DNA from: Siccirubricoccus phaeus
GTDB lineage: Bacteria > Pseudomonadota > Alphaproteobacteria > Acetobacterales > Acetobacteraceae
DNA: 45,004 bases
Assembly (NCBI RefSeq): GCF_008360935.1
Contig: NZ_SRXO01000034.1
Span: 1-45,004 of the forward strand
Direction: 5' to 3'
Shown: piece by piece, positions 6,916 through 15,376 of the stretch
Position numbering within the stretch: the stretch's first letter is position 1
How the letters are laid out: each line of letters begins with the position of its first letter
The notes under the pieces: generated by a model
What the model was told of the DNA's origin: nothing
The model's input: the letters and a program-made list of their open reading frames with translations, nothing else
Databases searched by the model: none
Program-made: the position numbers and the translations under genes

Positions 6916-8822
6916 CGGGAATCCCTTCGGCGCGAGCGGAGCCATTGCGGCACGCCGACCAGCCCCAGCACGGCGACGACCAGGCCGAGGCGGAGCAGAT
7001 CCGGCACGCCGTGATAGAAGGCGGCGAACAGCCCGGCGAGGCCGAGCAGGAGCCGCGCCGCCACGCCCATCGGCGCCAGCAGGTAGCCGGCATAGCCGGC
7101 GCAGATGGCCGTCAGCGCCGCCACCTGGATCAGCGTGGCGGTGACGATGCCGAGGAGGCCGCCGCGCAGCATGATGCCCGGGTCGAAGAGGAAGGCGAAG
7201 CCCACGGTGAAGCCGGCGATGCCGAAGCGCGTGGCGTGGTTGCTGGTGATCAGCGGGCTGGCCTTGGCGATGGCCGCCGCGGCGAAGGCGGCGGCGGCCA
7301 CCGGGGGCGAGGCATCGGCCAGCACGGCGAAGTAGAAGATGAAGAGATGCGCCGGCAGCAGCAGCTCCGCCGGGCTGAGCCCGAGCGCCTTGCTGCCGAG
7401 GTCCAGGATCTGCGGCACGCCGATAGCGGCGGCGATGATGTAGCTGGGGGTGGTGGGCAGCCCCATGCCGAGCACCAGCACGGTCACCGCCAGCAGCACC
7501 AGCAGCAGCGGGAAGCTGCCCGCCGCCAGGTCCTTGATGATGCCGCCCAGCGCCACGACCATGCCGGTCGCGGTCAGCGCCGAGACGACGATGCCGGCGC
7601 CGGCGATGGAGACGGCGAGCGGCGCCATGGTGAGGCCGGCGGAGGCCAGGCTGTCCAGCACCTGGCGCCAGGACAAGCGGGTGCGGGCGCGGAGCGCCGC
7701 AACGGCGACCATGGCGATGGTGGCGCAGAAGGCGGCGAAATTGCCGCTCCAGCGCTCCATCATCAGCCAGACCAGGACGGCGATGGGGATGACCAGATGG
7801 GCATCCTGCAGCACCTCCCGCCAGGGCGGGATCTCGCTGTCCGGCATCGGGGCGATGCCGGCCTGCTTCGCCTCGAAATGCACCGCGGCGAGGATGGCGA
7901 AGTAGTAGAGGGCGGCGCCGATGGCGGCGGCGACCACGATCTCGCCATAGGGGATGCCGGTGATCTCCGCCATGACGAAGGCGGCGGCGCCCATCACCGG
8001 CGGCATCAGCGCCCCGCCCACGGACGCGGCGCTCTCGATCCCGCCGGCAACGGTCGGGCGGTAGCCGATGCGGATCATCAGCGGGATGGTCATGGCGCCG
8101 GTGGTGATGACGTTGGAGACGGAGGAGCCGCTCATCGTCCCGAACAGGCCGGAGGTGACGACGGCGACCTTGGCCGGGCCGCCGGTGTAGCGCCCGGCCG
8201 CGGCGGCGCCGAGATTGCTGAACAGCCGCCCGGTGCCGCTGCCCTGCATGAAGCCGCCGAAGACGATGAAGACGGCGATGGTGGTGGCGACGATGCCGGT
8301 GAGCGGGCCATAGACGCCGCCCGCCGTCGGCACCAGCCAGGAGGCCTCGAGGATTTCCGCAAGCGTGAAGGGGCGGCTGTTCAGCACGCCGGGCAGGTAA
8401 TGGCCCCACTGCATGTAGGCCAGGCTGATGAGGATCATCCAGGCGAGGCCGACCTCGACGGCGCGGCGCGTCGCCTCCAGCAGGGTGACGATGGCCAGCA
8501 CCGCCAGCACCGCCATGGTGGGGGTGAAGGGGTCCACATATTCCATGCGGTCGGAGACCACGTCCCAATTCCACATCACCCAGGCATGCGGCGCGGCGGC
8601 GGCCGCGGCCCAGAGCCAGTCGCAGAGGCTGGGGCGGCGCTTTGGGGAGCGGTCGAAGGCCGGGTAGAGCAGGAAGAGCGGCGGGACGAAGACCAGCAGG
8701 TGGAAGCCCCGCATGGTGATGGGCTCGGGGAAGCCGAAGCCGCCGAAATAGAGGTGGATCGCCGCGGCGGCCGCCATCCAGAGGATGAGCAGCCCCTTCA
8801 ACGGGCCGGCCAGGTCACGCAT
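6912..8822 (-). CDS. TRAP transporter fused 4TM/12TM permease (DctQ-DctM fusion)
   Basis: This 636-residue integral membrane protein has about 16 hydrophobic segments: a short N-terminal DctQ-like part and a long DctM part. Diagnostic DctM motifs are GLFGTMSGSSVSNVITTGAM, GGIESAASVGGALMPPVMG, GLPTTPSYIIAAAIGVP and FYFAVLADASPPVAAAAF. Such fusions work with TAXI binding proteins to import organic acids using an ion gradient; a TAXI gene lies just upstream. I chose ATG 8822 over a GTG at 8858 because of the GGAACGGA sequence ahead of it. The 3' end overlaps the AapJ-like gene. The substrate is unknown. Confidence 0.93.
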   Translation of the reverse strand: MRDLAGPLKGLLILWMAAAAAIHLYFGGFGFPEPITMRGFHLLVFVPPLFLLYPAFDRSPKRRPSLCDWLWAAAAAAPHAWVMWNWDVVSDRMEYVDPFTPTMAVLAVLAIVTLLEATRRAVEVGLAWMILISLAYMQWGHYLPGVLNSRPFTLAEILEASWLVPTAGGVYGPLTGIVATTIAVFIVFGGFMQGSGTGRLFSNLGAAAAGRYTGGPAKVAVVTSGLFGTMSGSSVSNVITTGAMTIPLMIRIGYRPTVAGGIESAASVGGALMPPVMGAAAFVMAEITGIPYGEIVVAAAIGAALYYFAILAAVHFEAKQAGIAPMPDSEIPPWREVLQDAHLVIPIAVLVWLMMERWSGNFAAFCATIAMVAVAALRARTRLSWRQVLDSLASAGLTMAPLAVSIAGAGIVVSALTATGMVVALGGIIKDLAAGSFPLLLVLLAVTVLVLGMGLPTTPSYIIAAAIGVPQILDLGSKALGLSPAELLLPAHLFIFYFAVLADASPPVAAAAFAAAAIAKASPLITSNHATRFGIAGFTVGFAFLFDPGIMLRGGLLGIVTATLIQVAALTAICAGYAGYLLAPMGVAARLLLGLAGLFAAFYHGVPDLLRLGLVVAVLGLVGVPQWLRSRRRDSR

Positions 8823-8934
8823 GCAGGATTCCGTTCCAGATCGGCCCGGGGCTAGCACCCCCCGTGCCAGCCGGGCCGGTGCCGGCTCGGGCGCCGGAGG
8901 TTCGGCGCCCCGCCGGAACCGGACCGCCCGTTGC

Positions 8935-9027
8935 GCTGAAGCGGCTTTGCCGCTTCAGCCTGTGCGAGATGCCGGCCGCCGAGGGACTCCGGGGCCCCCA
9001 TGAAGCTGCGCCAGCAGCTTCATGGGG
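8935..9027 (+). repeat. Composite two-hairpin element, copy 2
   Basis: Hairpin 1 has arms GCTGAAGCGGC and GCCGCTTCAGC with loop TTT (8935-8959). It is followed by CTGTGCGAG (8960-8968), a 27-nt linker, and hairpin 2 with arms CCCCATGAAGCTGC and GCAGCTTCATGGGG and loop GCCA (8996-9027). Compared with copy 1, both stems differ in sequence yet remain fully paired, so the changes are compensatory. Here the element points opposite to the flanking minus-strand genes, unlike a simple terminator. Confidence 0.75.
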
Positions 9028-9037
9028 AACAGGGGGC

Positions 9038-9068
9038 CCCCACGACGGCGCGCAGCGACGTCGTGGGG
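9038..9068. terminator. Hairpin after the TAXI binding-protein gene
   Basis: CCCCACGACG (9038-9047) and CGTCGTGGGG (9059-9068) form a 10-bp stem with an 11-nt loop, ending one base before the TAXI gene's stop codon. There is no T-run. It resembles hairpin 2 of the adjacent composite element (GTGGGGAT edge shared with the copy near 31634) and may be an additional unit of it. Confidence 0.5.
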
Positions 9069-9069
9069 A

Positions 9070-10059
9070 TTACCCCATCGCCCCCGCTTCCTTGAAGGCC
9101 TTCTCGGCGCCCGGATGCAGCGGCAGGCCCTGGTATTTCCAGGAGATGGCCGGGTCCCAGGCGCCCATGCTGGCATGGATGGTGACCAGCCGCTGGCCCT
9201 TGTTGCGGATCAGGGTGCGGGTGATCTTGTAGGCGACCTCCTCCGGCATCGACTCATGCACCATGATGACGCTGTCCATCAGCGTCACCTTCACGTCGCC
9301 GGCCGTCAGGCTGGGATAGGTGCTGGCGGGCAGGATGCCTTCGGCATAGGCGTAGCGGTCGATCAGGTGCTTCCGGATGTCGTCCGGGAATTCCACCATG
9401 CGCCCGCCGCGCCGCCCCTGCGCGATCTCGGTGAAGATCGCCGCCGGCCGGGCCAGGCAGGCATAGAGGTAGTCCACCTGGCCGTCGGTGAAGGCGGAGC
9501 CGATATCGGCATAGCTGCCGTTCAGGTAGCGGCCGCCCTCGGCGCGGATCTTCTCCGGGCTGGTGCCGAGGAATTTCAGGATGCGCTGCACCGACATCTC
9601 ATCGGTGGAGGAGCGCTGCGGGGTGCCGAGCTTCAGCCCCTTCTGGGTCAGGATGCCGCGCATATCCTCCGGCCCCTGCACATTGGTGGCGCGGAGGAAA
9701 TGGTGCTCGGTCGGCGAATAGCCGGTGCCGAGGGAGCGCAGCGCGGTGTGCTTCTCCGAATAAGGCTCCTCGCCCTGGCGGGCGGAGGCGGCGAAGGCGT
9801 CGATGCCCCAGCCCATGGGCGACTGGTTGCGGTTGACGCGGGTGGAATTGGCCAGGCCGCCGCCGGGAACGACCCGGATCTGGATGTCCGGGTTCTCGTC
9901 CTTCACCAGGGCGGCGACGCCGGCCGCCATGGTGTACCACCCGCCGCCGAGCGAGCCGGCGACCCATTCGATGCTCTGCTGCGCGGCGGCGGTGCGGAGG
10001 AAGGGCAGGGCCAGGGGGATGGCAAGCGCGGAGCCTGCCAGCAGGCGACGGGTCGGCAT
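9070..10059 (-). CDS. TAXI-family TRAP transporter solute-binding protein
   Basis: This is a 329-residue periplasmic receptor for a TRAP transporter. The start ATG at 10059 is preceded by GGGAG and opens a signal peptide (MPTRRLLAGSALAIPLALPF) with cleavage after about TAAAQ. TAXI-family features are WVAGSLGGGWYTMAAGVAAL, the run RVVPGGGLANSTRVN, and GLKLGTPQRSSTDE. It precedes the fused TRAP permease on the same strand, separated by 247 bp that hold the composite repeat, so the pair is a likely functional unit. The ligand is unknown. An upstream in-frame ATG at 10146 would spoil the signal peptide and is rejected. Confidence 0.9.
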   Translation of the reverse strand: MPTRRLLAGSALAIPLALPFLRTAAAQQSIEWVAGSLGGGWYTMAAGVAALVKDENPDIQIRVVPGGGLANSTRVNRNQSPMGWGIDAFAASARQGEEPYSEKHTALRSLGTGYSPTEHHFLRATNVQGPEDMRGILTQKGLKLGTPQRSSTDEMSVQRILKFLGTSPEKIRAEGGRYLNGSYADIGSAFTDGQVDYLYACLARPAAIFTEIAQGRRGGRMVEFPDDIRKHLIDRYAYAEGILPASTYPSLTAGDVKVTLMDSVIMVHESMPEEVAYKITRTLIRNKGQRLVTIHASMGAWDPAISWKYQGLPLHPGAEKAFKEAGAMG

Positions 10060-10118
10060 GGTCGAGGGTCTCCCGGATCGGTCGCCGGATGATGGCCCGG
10101 GGCGCGGCGGCGCCGCAA

Positions 10119-11045
10119 CTATCCGCCGGTTGTCCGCCGCAGCCATTCGCAGGCCTCGTCCATTGCCGGGCGGGCGGCGTCCACCCGGCCGACCCAGAAC
10201 AGGAAGCCGTGGTTCATCCCGGCCCAGCGGGTGACCTGCACGGGCACGCCGGCCTCCCGCAGCCGCGCGGCATACAGCTCCGCCTCGTCGCGCAGCGGGT
10301 CATATTCCGCGGTCTGGATCAGGGCCGGCGGCAGACCGGCGAGGTCCGGGGCGCGCAGCGGCGCGGCGTGGGGGTGGGTGGCATCCTCCGGTCGGGCCAG
10401 GTAGTGGCCCCAGAACCACTCCATCGTCGCCCGGGTCAGGCCGTAGCCGGTGGCGTTCTCGACATAGCTCCGGGTGCCGGGGGTGTGGAAATCCGTCACC
10501 GGGTAGAGCAGCAATTGGCCGATCAGCTTCGGCCCGCCCTCGTCGCGGAGGCGCAGCGCGGTCACCGTCGCCAGATTGCCGCCGGCGCTGTCGCCGCCCA
10601 CCACCACCCGCGCCGGATCGGCGCCCAGCTCCGCCGCGTGCTCGGCGCACCAGCTTGTGGCCACCAGGCAATCCTCGGTGGGCCCGGGGAATTGCGTCTC
10701 CGGCGCCAGCCGGTAATCCACCGAGGCGACGACGCAGCCGCCGCCGGCGCAGAGGTTGCGGCAGATGCCGTCATGGGTCTCCAGGCTGCAGAGCACGAAG
10801 CCGCTGCCGTGGAAGAATACCAGCAATGGGAATGGCCCCTGCCCGTCCGGCGTGTAGAGCCGGATGCGGAGCGGCCCGCCCGGCCCGGGGATGCTGAACT
10901 CCCGCGTCGCCACCTGCGGCGCCGGGGCCATCAGCGCCACGCGGGCGTCGTATTGCGCCCGGGCCTCGGGCACCGGCAGGGTCTCGGTCGCCGGGACGCC
11001 GGCGCCCTTCTCCAGGAGCGCCTGGATCTGCGGATCGAGCGGCAT
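10119..11045 (-). CDS. Alpha/beta hydrolase, hormone-sensitive-lipase-like esterase
   Basis: This 308-residue cytoplasmic esterase is of the HSL/arylacetamide-deacetylase-like family. The oxyanion motif is HGSGF (79-83), a variant of the usual HGGGF. The nucleophile is Ser153 in GDSAGG (151-156), with a likely acid Asp249 (EYDPLRDE) and base His279 (NHGF). The ATG at 11045 overlaps the last base of the LLM gene's stop, giving a two-gene operon transcribed LLM then hydrolase. The substrate is unknown. Pairing with a flavin oxidoreductase hints at degradation of an ester-containing compound, which is inference. Confidence 0.88.
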   Translation of the reverse strand: MPLDPQIQALLEKGAGVPATETLPVPEARAQYDARVALMAPAPQVATREFSIPGPGGPLRIRLYTPDGQGPFPLLVFFHGSGFVLCSLETHDGICRNLCAGGGCVVASVDYRLAPETQFPGPTEDCLVATSWCAEHAAELGADPARVVVGGDSAGGNLATVTALRLRDEGGPKLIGQLLLYPVTDFHTPGTRSYVENATGYGLTRATMEWFWGHYLARPEDATHPHAAPLRAPDLAGLPPALIQTAEYDPLRDEAELYAARLREAGVPVQVTRWAGMNHGFLFWVGRVDAARPAMDEACEWLRRTTGG

Positions 11046-12112
11046 CAGCGGAAGGCCTTCATGATGCGGCCCCAATCCTCGATGGCCTGTTCCTGCCCGG
11101 GGACGAGCTGCACGGTGAACTCGGTGTAGCCGGCATCGCGCAGGTCGCCGATGCGGCGCTTCAGCTCCGCCTCGGTGGCGGTGAAGCTGGTGATGCGGAT
11201 CATCTCGGCGGAGACGAAGGGCTTTTCGGCCTCCTTCAGGAACATCAGGTGGCCGCGGTGATTCTCCAGGTAAGGCGCGTCCTTCGGCTCGAAGGTCCGG
11301 GCCAGGGCGACGTACCCCTCCACCTCCCGCCGCACGCTCTCCGGCAGGGGCGAGATATTGGGCAGGCCGGACAGCGCCTCATCCGCCGCGCGGTGCAGCA
11401 GCACCGCGGCGCGCGGGCCGGCCTGGGCGATGGCGCGGGGGCTGTCATGGGGTTCGCCCTCCGCCAGCACGCAGCCGAGCACGAAGGCGGTCGCCTCCAG
11501 CGGGCTTGCCTGGCCGGCGGCCGCCCAGGCCTCCCGCATCTCGCCGATCATCGCGACGGCGGCGGGGACATCGGAGAAGAAGTTGATCCAGCCGGCGCCA
11601 AGCCGGGCGGTCAGCGCCCGTGCCCGCAGGCCGGCCGCGGCCAGGTGCAACCGCATCGGCGTGCGGATGTCGATCAGCCCGAGCTCCGGGTTCAGCAGCC
11701 GGATTTTTCTCCGAGCGCCCTCGATCTCGGTCTCGACCGTCTCTCCGGCCAGCAGGCCGAGCATCACCCGGGTGTATTCCTCAAACTCCTTCAGCTTCAT
11801 CGCGCCGAGCCCCATCGCCCGCCGCCCGGTGAAGCCGGTGCCGATGCCGATATCGACCCGCCCCGGCGCCAGCTTGTTGAGCGTGGCGAAGGCGTTGGCG
11901 GTGACCGCGGCGATGCGGTTGGAGGGGATCAGCACCCCGGTGCCGAGCCGGATGCGGCTGGTCTTCACCGCCGCCGCCCCCATGGCGACGAAGCAATCCG
12001 CCGAGAGCATCTGGGTGTCGTAGAACCAGGCGGTGCGGAAGCCGAGCTCCTCGGCCCGGGCGGCGGTCTTCCAGCTTGCCGCATCGGTCGGCAGGGCGAT
12101 TCCGAATTCCAT
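11045..12112 (-). CDS. LLM-class (luciferase-like) flavin-dependent oxidoreductase
   Basis: This 355-residue TIM-barrel monooxygenase or dehydrogenase of the luciferase-like family uses FMN or F420. It opens MEFGIALPTDAASW and contains the family patterns AARAEELGFRTAWFYD, SRIRLGTGVLIPSNR, LNKLAPGRVDIGIGTGFTG and LHLAAAGLRA. The start at 12112 is supported by GGAGGAAACGCC-ATG. It overlaps the downstream hydrolase start. The cofactor type and substrate cannot be told by eye. The region upstream is a 336-bp palindrome-rich gap. Confidence 0.88.
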   Translation of the reverse strand: MEFGIALPTDAASWKTAARAEELGFRTAWFYDTQMLSADCFVAMGAAAVKTSRIRLGTGVLIPSNRIAAVTANAFATLNKLAPGRVDIGIGTGFTGRRAMGLGAMKLKEFEEYTRVMLGLLAGETVETEIEGARRKIRLLNPELGLIDIRTPMRLHLAAAGLRARALTARLGAGWINFFSDVPAAVAMIGEMREAWAAAGQASPLEATAFVLGCVLAEGEPHDSPRAIAQAGPRAAVLLHRAADEALSGLPNISPLPESVRREVEGYVALARTFEPKDAPYLENHRGHLMFLKEAEKPFVSAEMIRITSFTATEAELKRRIGDLRDAGYTEFTVQLVPGQEQAIEDWGRIMKAFR

Positions 12113-12448
12113 GGCGTTTCCTCCGGTCTTCTGCCCCTGGAGCAATATCCGATCATGTGGAACCACCTGATCGGATTTCTCGCTCCAGAAAATATAAAGT
12201 CTGGAGCAGCTTATCTCCGGTCTGACGGATCACGGGTGATCCGTCAGACCGGAGATAAGCTGCTCTGGTGTCCCGCTTCCGAAGTCCTGCGGACTTCGTT
12301 CTCGGGCCACCGGCTTGGCTTTCAGCGGCCTGCTTGTCCGCGACGTTCGCTGGAAATCCGGCCAACTTCGCGGGCAGGACGCTAGCAGAACCCTTCTCCG
12401 CCCGCGCTGCAAGCTGGCGCGGCGGGCCGGAGCCGGTATGGTGCAGGG
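12113..12448. other. 336-bp divergent intergenic region with several palindromes
   Basis: No gene is apparent between the LLM oxidoreductase and the AEC permease, which are divergently transcribed. The region is locally AT-richer (around 12130-12200). It holds an imperfect palindrome at 12138-12188 (CTGGAGC ... GCTCCAG with ATCCGATCA/TGATCGGAT inside), the 62-bp palindrome at 12204-12265, and a small hairpin GAAGTCC-TGC-GGACTTC near 12280. Promoters for both genes must lie here, but I could not assign -35/-10 boxes. Confidence 0.6.
12204..12265. repeat. 62-bp perfect palindrome, 30-bp arms with 2-nt loop
   Basis: The arm beginning GAGCAGCTTATCTCC at 12204 and ending GGATCAC at 12233 is matched without error by its reverse complement at 12236-12265, with only GG between. 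Outer ends (GGAGC/GCTCT) show it belongs to the AGAGC-bounded palindrome family. Such a long perfect hairpin with almost no loop would extrude as a cruciform or form a very stable RNA stem. Confidence 0.9.
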
Positions 12449-13390
12449 GTGCTTGCCTTTCTCTCGCTCTGCGCGCCGATCTTCGCGGTCATCCTCCTGG
12501 GCTGGGCTGCGGCGCGGTTCCGGCTGGTGGCGCCGCCGGTGGTGGATGCGGTGGGGCATTTCTCCTTCCATTTCGCCCTGCCGGCGCTGCTGCTGCGGCT
12601 GATGGGCTCCCAGCCCCTGGGGCAGAGCTTCGAGCCGGTCTTCTTCGCCGGCTACCTGGCGGTGTGCCTGGCGATCTTCTTCGGCGTGCTGGCCATCGCC
12701 CGGCCCTGGCACCGGCGGGGCGCGGCGGCGGCCATGGGGGCGGGGGCGGCGATGGGCAATGTCGGCTTCCTCGGCCCGCCCTTGCTGCTGCCGCTGCTGG
12801 GGGAGAGGGGGGCGGGGCCGGTCGCCATGGCCATCATGTCCGAGGTGGCAGTGGTGCTGGCGCTGGGTTCCCTGCTGATGGCGCCGGCCATGCCGGGGGC
12901 GGGGCTGCGCGCGATGGGGCGGGCGCTGCGGTCCCTGCTGGTGAACCCGGTGCTGCTCTCCATCGCCGGCGGGGCGCTGGTGGGGGCCGCGGCCATTCCC
13001 TTTCCCGGCCCGGTGGACCGGTTCCTCGCCTTCCTCGGCGGGGCGGCGGGGCCGACGGCGCTGTTCGCGCTGGGCGGGACGCTGGGGCGGCTGACGGTCG
13101 GGCGACGGCTGCTGCTGGTGGCCGGCGGGCTGACCGCCGGCAAGCTGCTGGCCTATCCGCTGCTGGTCTGGCTGGTGATCGGGCTGCTGCTGCAGCGGGA
13201 CTGGTTCTGGGTGCAGGCGGGGGTGATGCTGGCGGCCATGCCGACGGCAACCAACGCCTTCGTGCTTGCCCAGCGCAACCATGCGGGGACGGAGGAGGTC
13301 TCGGCCACCGTATTGCTCTCCACCCTGCTGGCGGCGCTGCTCTTCCCGATCACCGCCTGGCTGGTGACGCCGGCGGTAGCGGTGCCGTGA
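12449..13390 (+). CDS. AEC-family (auxin efflux carrier type) permease
   Basis: This 313-residue inner-membrane protein has about eight to ten hydrophobic helices in the two-half layout of the AEC/bile-acid-like fold. It starts with LSLCAPIFAVILLGWAAAR, the usual N-terminal helix, and carries FALPALLLRL, MGNVGFLGPPLLLPLLGE and MLAAMPTATNAFVLAQ, all typical. AEC members move organic acids or other small anions; the substrate here is unknown. The start is a GTG at 12449; the nearby ATG at 12438 is in another frame. Confidence 0.87.
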   Translation: MLAFLSLCAPIFAVILLGWAAARFRLVAPPVVDAVGHFSFHFALPALLLRLMGSQPLGQSFEPVFFAGYLAVCLAIFFGVLAIARPWHRRGAAAAMGAGAAMGNVGFLGPPLLLPLLGERGAGPVAMAIMSEVAVVLALGSLLMAPAMPGAGLRAMGRALRSLLVNPVLLSIAGGALVGAAAIPFPGPVDRFLAFLGGAAGPTALFALGGTLGRLTVGRRLLLVAGGLTAGKLLAYPLLVWLVIGLLLQRDWFWVQAGVMLAAMPTATNAFVLAQRNHAGTEEVSATVLLSTLLAALLFPITAWLVTPAVAVP

Positions 13391-13563
13391 GGCCGGCCGA
13401 GAACAAGGGACAAGAGTAAGTCGGGAGCGCTGCCGCCAACGGGCGAAGCCCCGCTCATGCAGGCAGGCGGCACTCTCCTCTCATTCGGCCTCTTTTTTGG
13501 CCTGCCAAACCCGCCATATCGCGCCCGGAGACGCCCAGAAGACCCGTCCGAAGGACCCAGCCC

Positions 13564-14409
13564 ATGCCCGACGCTCCTGCGAAACCCGTGCTGCTGACCG
13601 GTGCCGCCGGCAATCTCGGCCGGGTGCTGGCCGCCGGCCTCGCCGCCCGGGGCTGGACCCTGCGGCTGACGGATATCGCCCCCTTCCCGGATCCCCTGCC
13701 GCCCCGCGCCAGCTTCCGCCGTGCCGACCTCAATGACGGCGTCGAGCTGCTGCGCCTGGCGGAGGGCTGCGGCGCCATCCTGCATTTCGGCGGCATCAGC
13801 GGGGAGCAGCCCTTCGAGACCGTCCTCGGCCCCAACCTCCGCGGCCTTTACCACGTCTATGAAGCCGCGCGCCGCGAAGGCGCCCGTGTGCTCTTCGCCT
13901 CCTCCAACCATGCCATCGGCTTCCACGAACGCCCGCACGGGAACGCGGCGAAGATCGACATGGACTGCGCCTTCCGCCCGGACGGCTATTACGGCCTCTC
14001 CAAGGCCTATGGGGAGCTGATGGGGCGCCTCTACTGGGACAAGCACGGCATCGAGAACGTCAATTGCCGCATCGGCTCCTGCTTCCCGAAGCCGGTGAAT
14101 GCGCGGATGCTCTCCACCTGGCTCTCCTATGACGACCTGACGCGGCTGGTGACGGCCGCGGTGCTGGCGCCGCGCACCGGCCATTGCGTCATCTGGGCCT
14201 GCTCGGACAACCCGGCCAGCTTCTGGGGCCAGGACCATCGCGACCGGATCGGCTGGCAGCCGGAGGACAGCGCCGAGGCCTACCGCGCGGACGTCGGCCA
14301 TATCCTCTCCGGCGATCCGGTGGAGGAGCGCTACCAGGGCGGCAGCTACGCCAGCATCGAGTATTCCCGGCAGGCGCCCTCGCCGCGCGACCCCTTCGCC
14401 CTCGACTGA
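13564..14409 (+). CDS. NAD-dependent uronate dehydrogenase-like SDR/epimerase
   Basis: This 281-residue extended short-chain dehydrogenase has the Rossmann motif TGAAGNLGR (12-20), SSNH around 113-116 and the catalytic pair Y143xxxK147 in YYGLSKAYGE. The segment RIGSCFPKPVNARMLSTWLS closely follows bacterial uronate dehydrogenases, which oxidise galacturonate or glucuronate to the aldaro-lactone. The downstream gene is an aldose 1-epimerase 13 bp away, which could supply the right anomer, so sugar-acid metabolism is likely. Udh activity is inferred from family likeness and not certain. Confidence 0.78.
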   Translation: MPDAPAKPVLLTGAAGNLGRVLAAGLAARGWTLRLTDIAPFPDPLPPRASFRRADLNDGVELLRLAEGCGAILHFGGISGEQPFETVLGPNLRGLYHVYEAARREGARVLFASSNHAIGFHERPHGNAAKIDMDCAFRPDGYYGLSKAYGELMGRLYWDKHGIENVNCRIGSCFPKPVNARMLSTWLSYDDLTRLVTAAVLAPRTGHCVIWACSDNPASFWGQDHRDRIGWQPEDSAEAYRADVGHILSGDPVEERYQGGSYASIEYSRQAPSPRDPFALD

Positions 14410-14422
14410 TGGCAGCCGGCTG

Positions 14423-15301
14423 ATGGCGCGGACGGACCGGCTCCTGCTCGAATCCAGCACCTGGCAGGCGGAGCTGCTGCCGGGCCAGGGCGGCGCCTGC
14501 GCGGCGCTGCGCTGGCGCGGGCTGGATCTGCTGGTGCCGCTGCCGGAGGGCGCGGACCCGAATGCCAGCTTCGCCGGCGCCTTCCTGATGGCGCCCTGGG
14601 CCAACCGGCTGGATGGCGGGGCGCTGCCCGTGGCGGGCACCCTCTGGCACCTGCCGGTGAACCGGGTGGCGGACAATACCGCCATCCACGGCCTCTCCCG
14701 CGACGCGGCCTGGCAGGTGGTGTCCGCCGGCTCCGCCCATGCCGTGCTGGAACAGCTTGTCGATGCCACGCCGCTCGGCGTGCCCTGGCGCTACCGGGCG
14801 CGGCTGGGCTGGCGGTTGGGCGCCCGATCCCTCCGCCTCACCCTCGGCCTGACCAATGCGGGGGAGGCGGCCTTCCCCTTCGGCCTCGGCTGGCACCCCT
14901 GGTTCGCCCGGCCGCGCGGCACGCGGCTGCGCTTCGCCGCCACCACCCTGTTCGCCCGGGATGCCCGCACCCTGCCGGTGGCGGCCGAGCCCTGCCCTGG
15001 CCTGGACGGCGCCGAGCCGGCCTATGAGGGGCTGGACACCGCCTTCGCCGGCTGGGATGGGGTGGCCGAGTTGCATCGGCCGGAGGGCTGCCTGCACCTG
15101 GCCGCCAGCGGCGCCTGGGCCCGCCACCTGCAGGTCTTCGCCCCCCCCGGCGGGCATTTTCTCTGCCTGGAGCCGGTGAGCCATGTGCCGGATGCGCCGA
15201 ACCGGCCCGCCCTGGCAGCGCATGGCCCGATGGCGCTGCTGGCCCCGGGCGAGAGCCTGGCGGGCGAGCTGCATCTCGAAATGCGGGCGGCCGTCGCTTA
15301 A
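14423..15301 (+). CDS. Aldose 1-epimerase (mutarotase-like)
   Basis: This 292-residue protein of the galactose-mutarotase superfamily interconverts alpha and beta anomers of aldoses. Visible active-site elements are NRL (61-63, substrate Arg), AIHG (87-90, His89), the catalytic acid GLGWHPWF (His158) and the base Glu in LEPVSHVPDA about residue 250. It follows the uronate dehydrogenase-like gene with a 13-bp gap and is likely co-transcribed. The particular sugar is not determinable. A strong palindrome downstream (15323-15366) probably ends the unit. Confidence 0.87.
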   Translation: MARTDRLLLESSTWQAELLPGQGGACAALRWRGLDLLVPLPEGADPNASFAGAFLMAPWANRLDGGALPVAGTLWHLPVNRVADNTAIHGLSRDAAWQVVSAGSAHAVLEQLVDATPLGVPWRYRARLGWRLGARSLRLTLGLTNAGEAAFPFGLGWHPWFARPRGTRLRFAATTLFARDARTLPVAAEPCPGLDGAEPAYEGLDTAFAGWDGVAELHRPEGCLHLAASGAWARHLQVFAPPGGHFLCLEPVSHVPDAPNRPALAAHGPMALLAPGESLAGELHLEMRAAVA

Positions 15302-15322
15302 CCCCCTTTTCACCCCTCCCCG

Positions 15323-15366
15323 CTAGAGCGGTTTCACGCTGACTGTGCAGCGCGAAACCGCTCTAG
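15323..15366. terminator. Palindrome CTAGAGCGGTTTC...GAAACCGCTCTAG downstream of aldose epimerase gene
   Basis: Thirteen-bp perfect arms, CTAGAGCGGTTTC (15323-15335) and GAAACCGCTCTAG (15354-15366), enclose an inner stem CGCTG/CAGCG. It lies 22 bp after the epimerase stop codon and can act as a terminator, though no T-run follows. A related copy with AGAGCGGTTTCGCC and GGCGAACCCGCTCC lies at 32628-32667, convergent with hsp20. Confidence 0.65.
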
Positions 15367-15376
15367 CTTATGGATC

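Noticed and set aside
6945-8855. A long plus-strand frame (636 codons) opposite the TRAP permease
   Set aside because: Extremely His/Gly/Asp/Arg-rich composition typical of the antisense of a hydrophobic membrane gene in GC-rich DNA; the minus-strand product has clear TRAP motifs.
8822-8858. GTG at 8858 as the start of the TRAP permease
   Set aside because: Adds twelve hydrophilic residues with no ribosome-binding site; ATG 8822 is preceded by GGAACGGA and begins the normal first segment.
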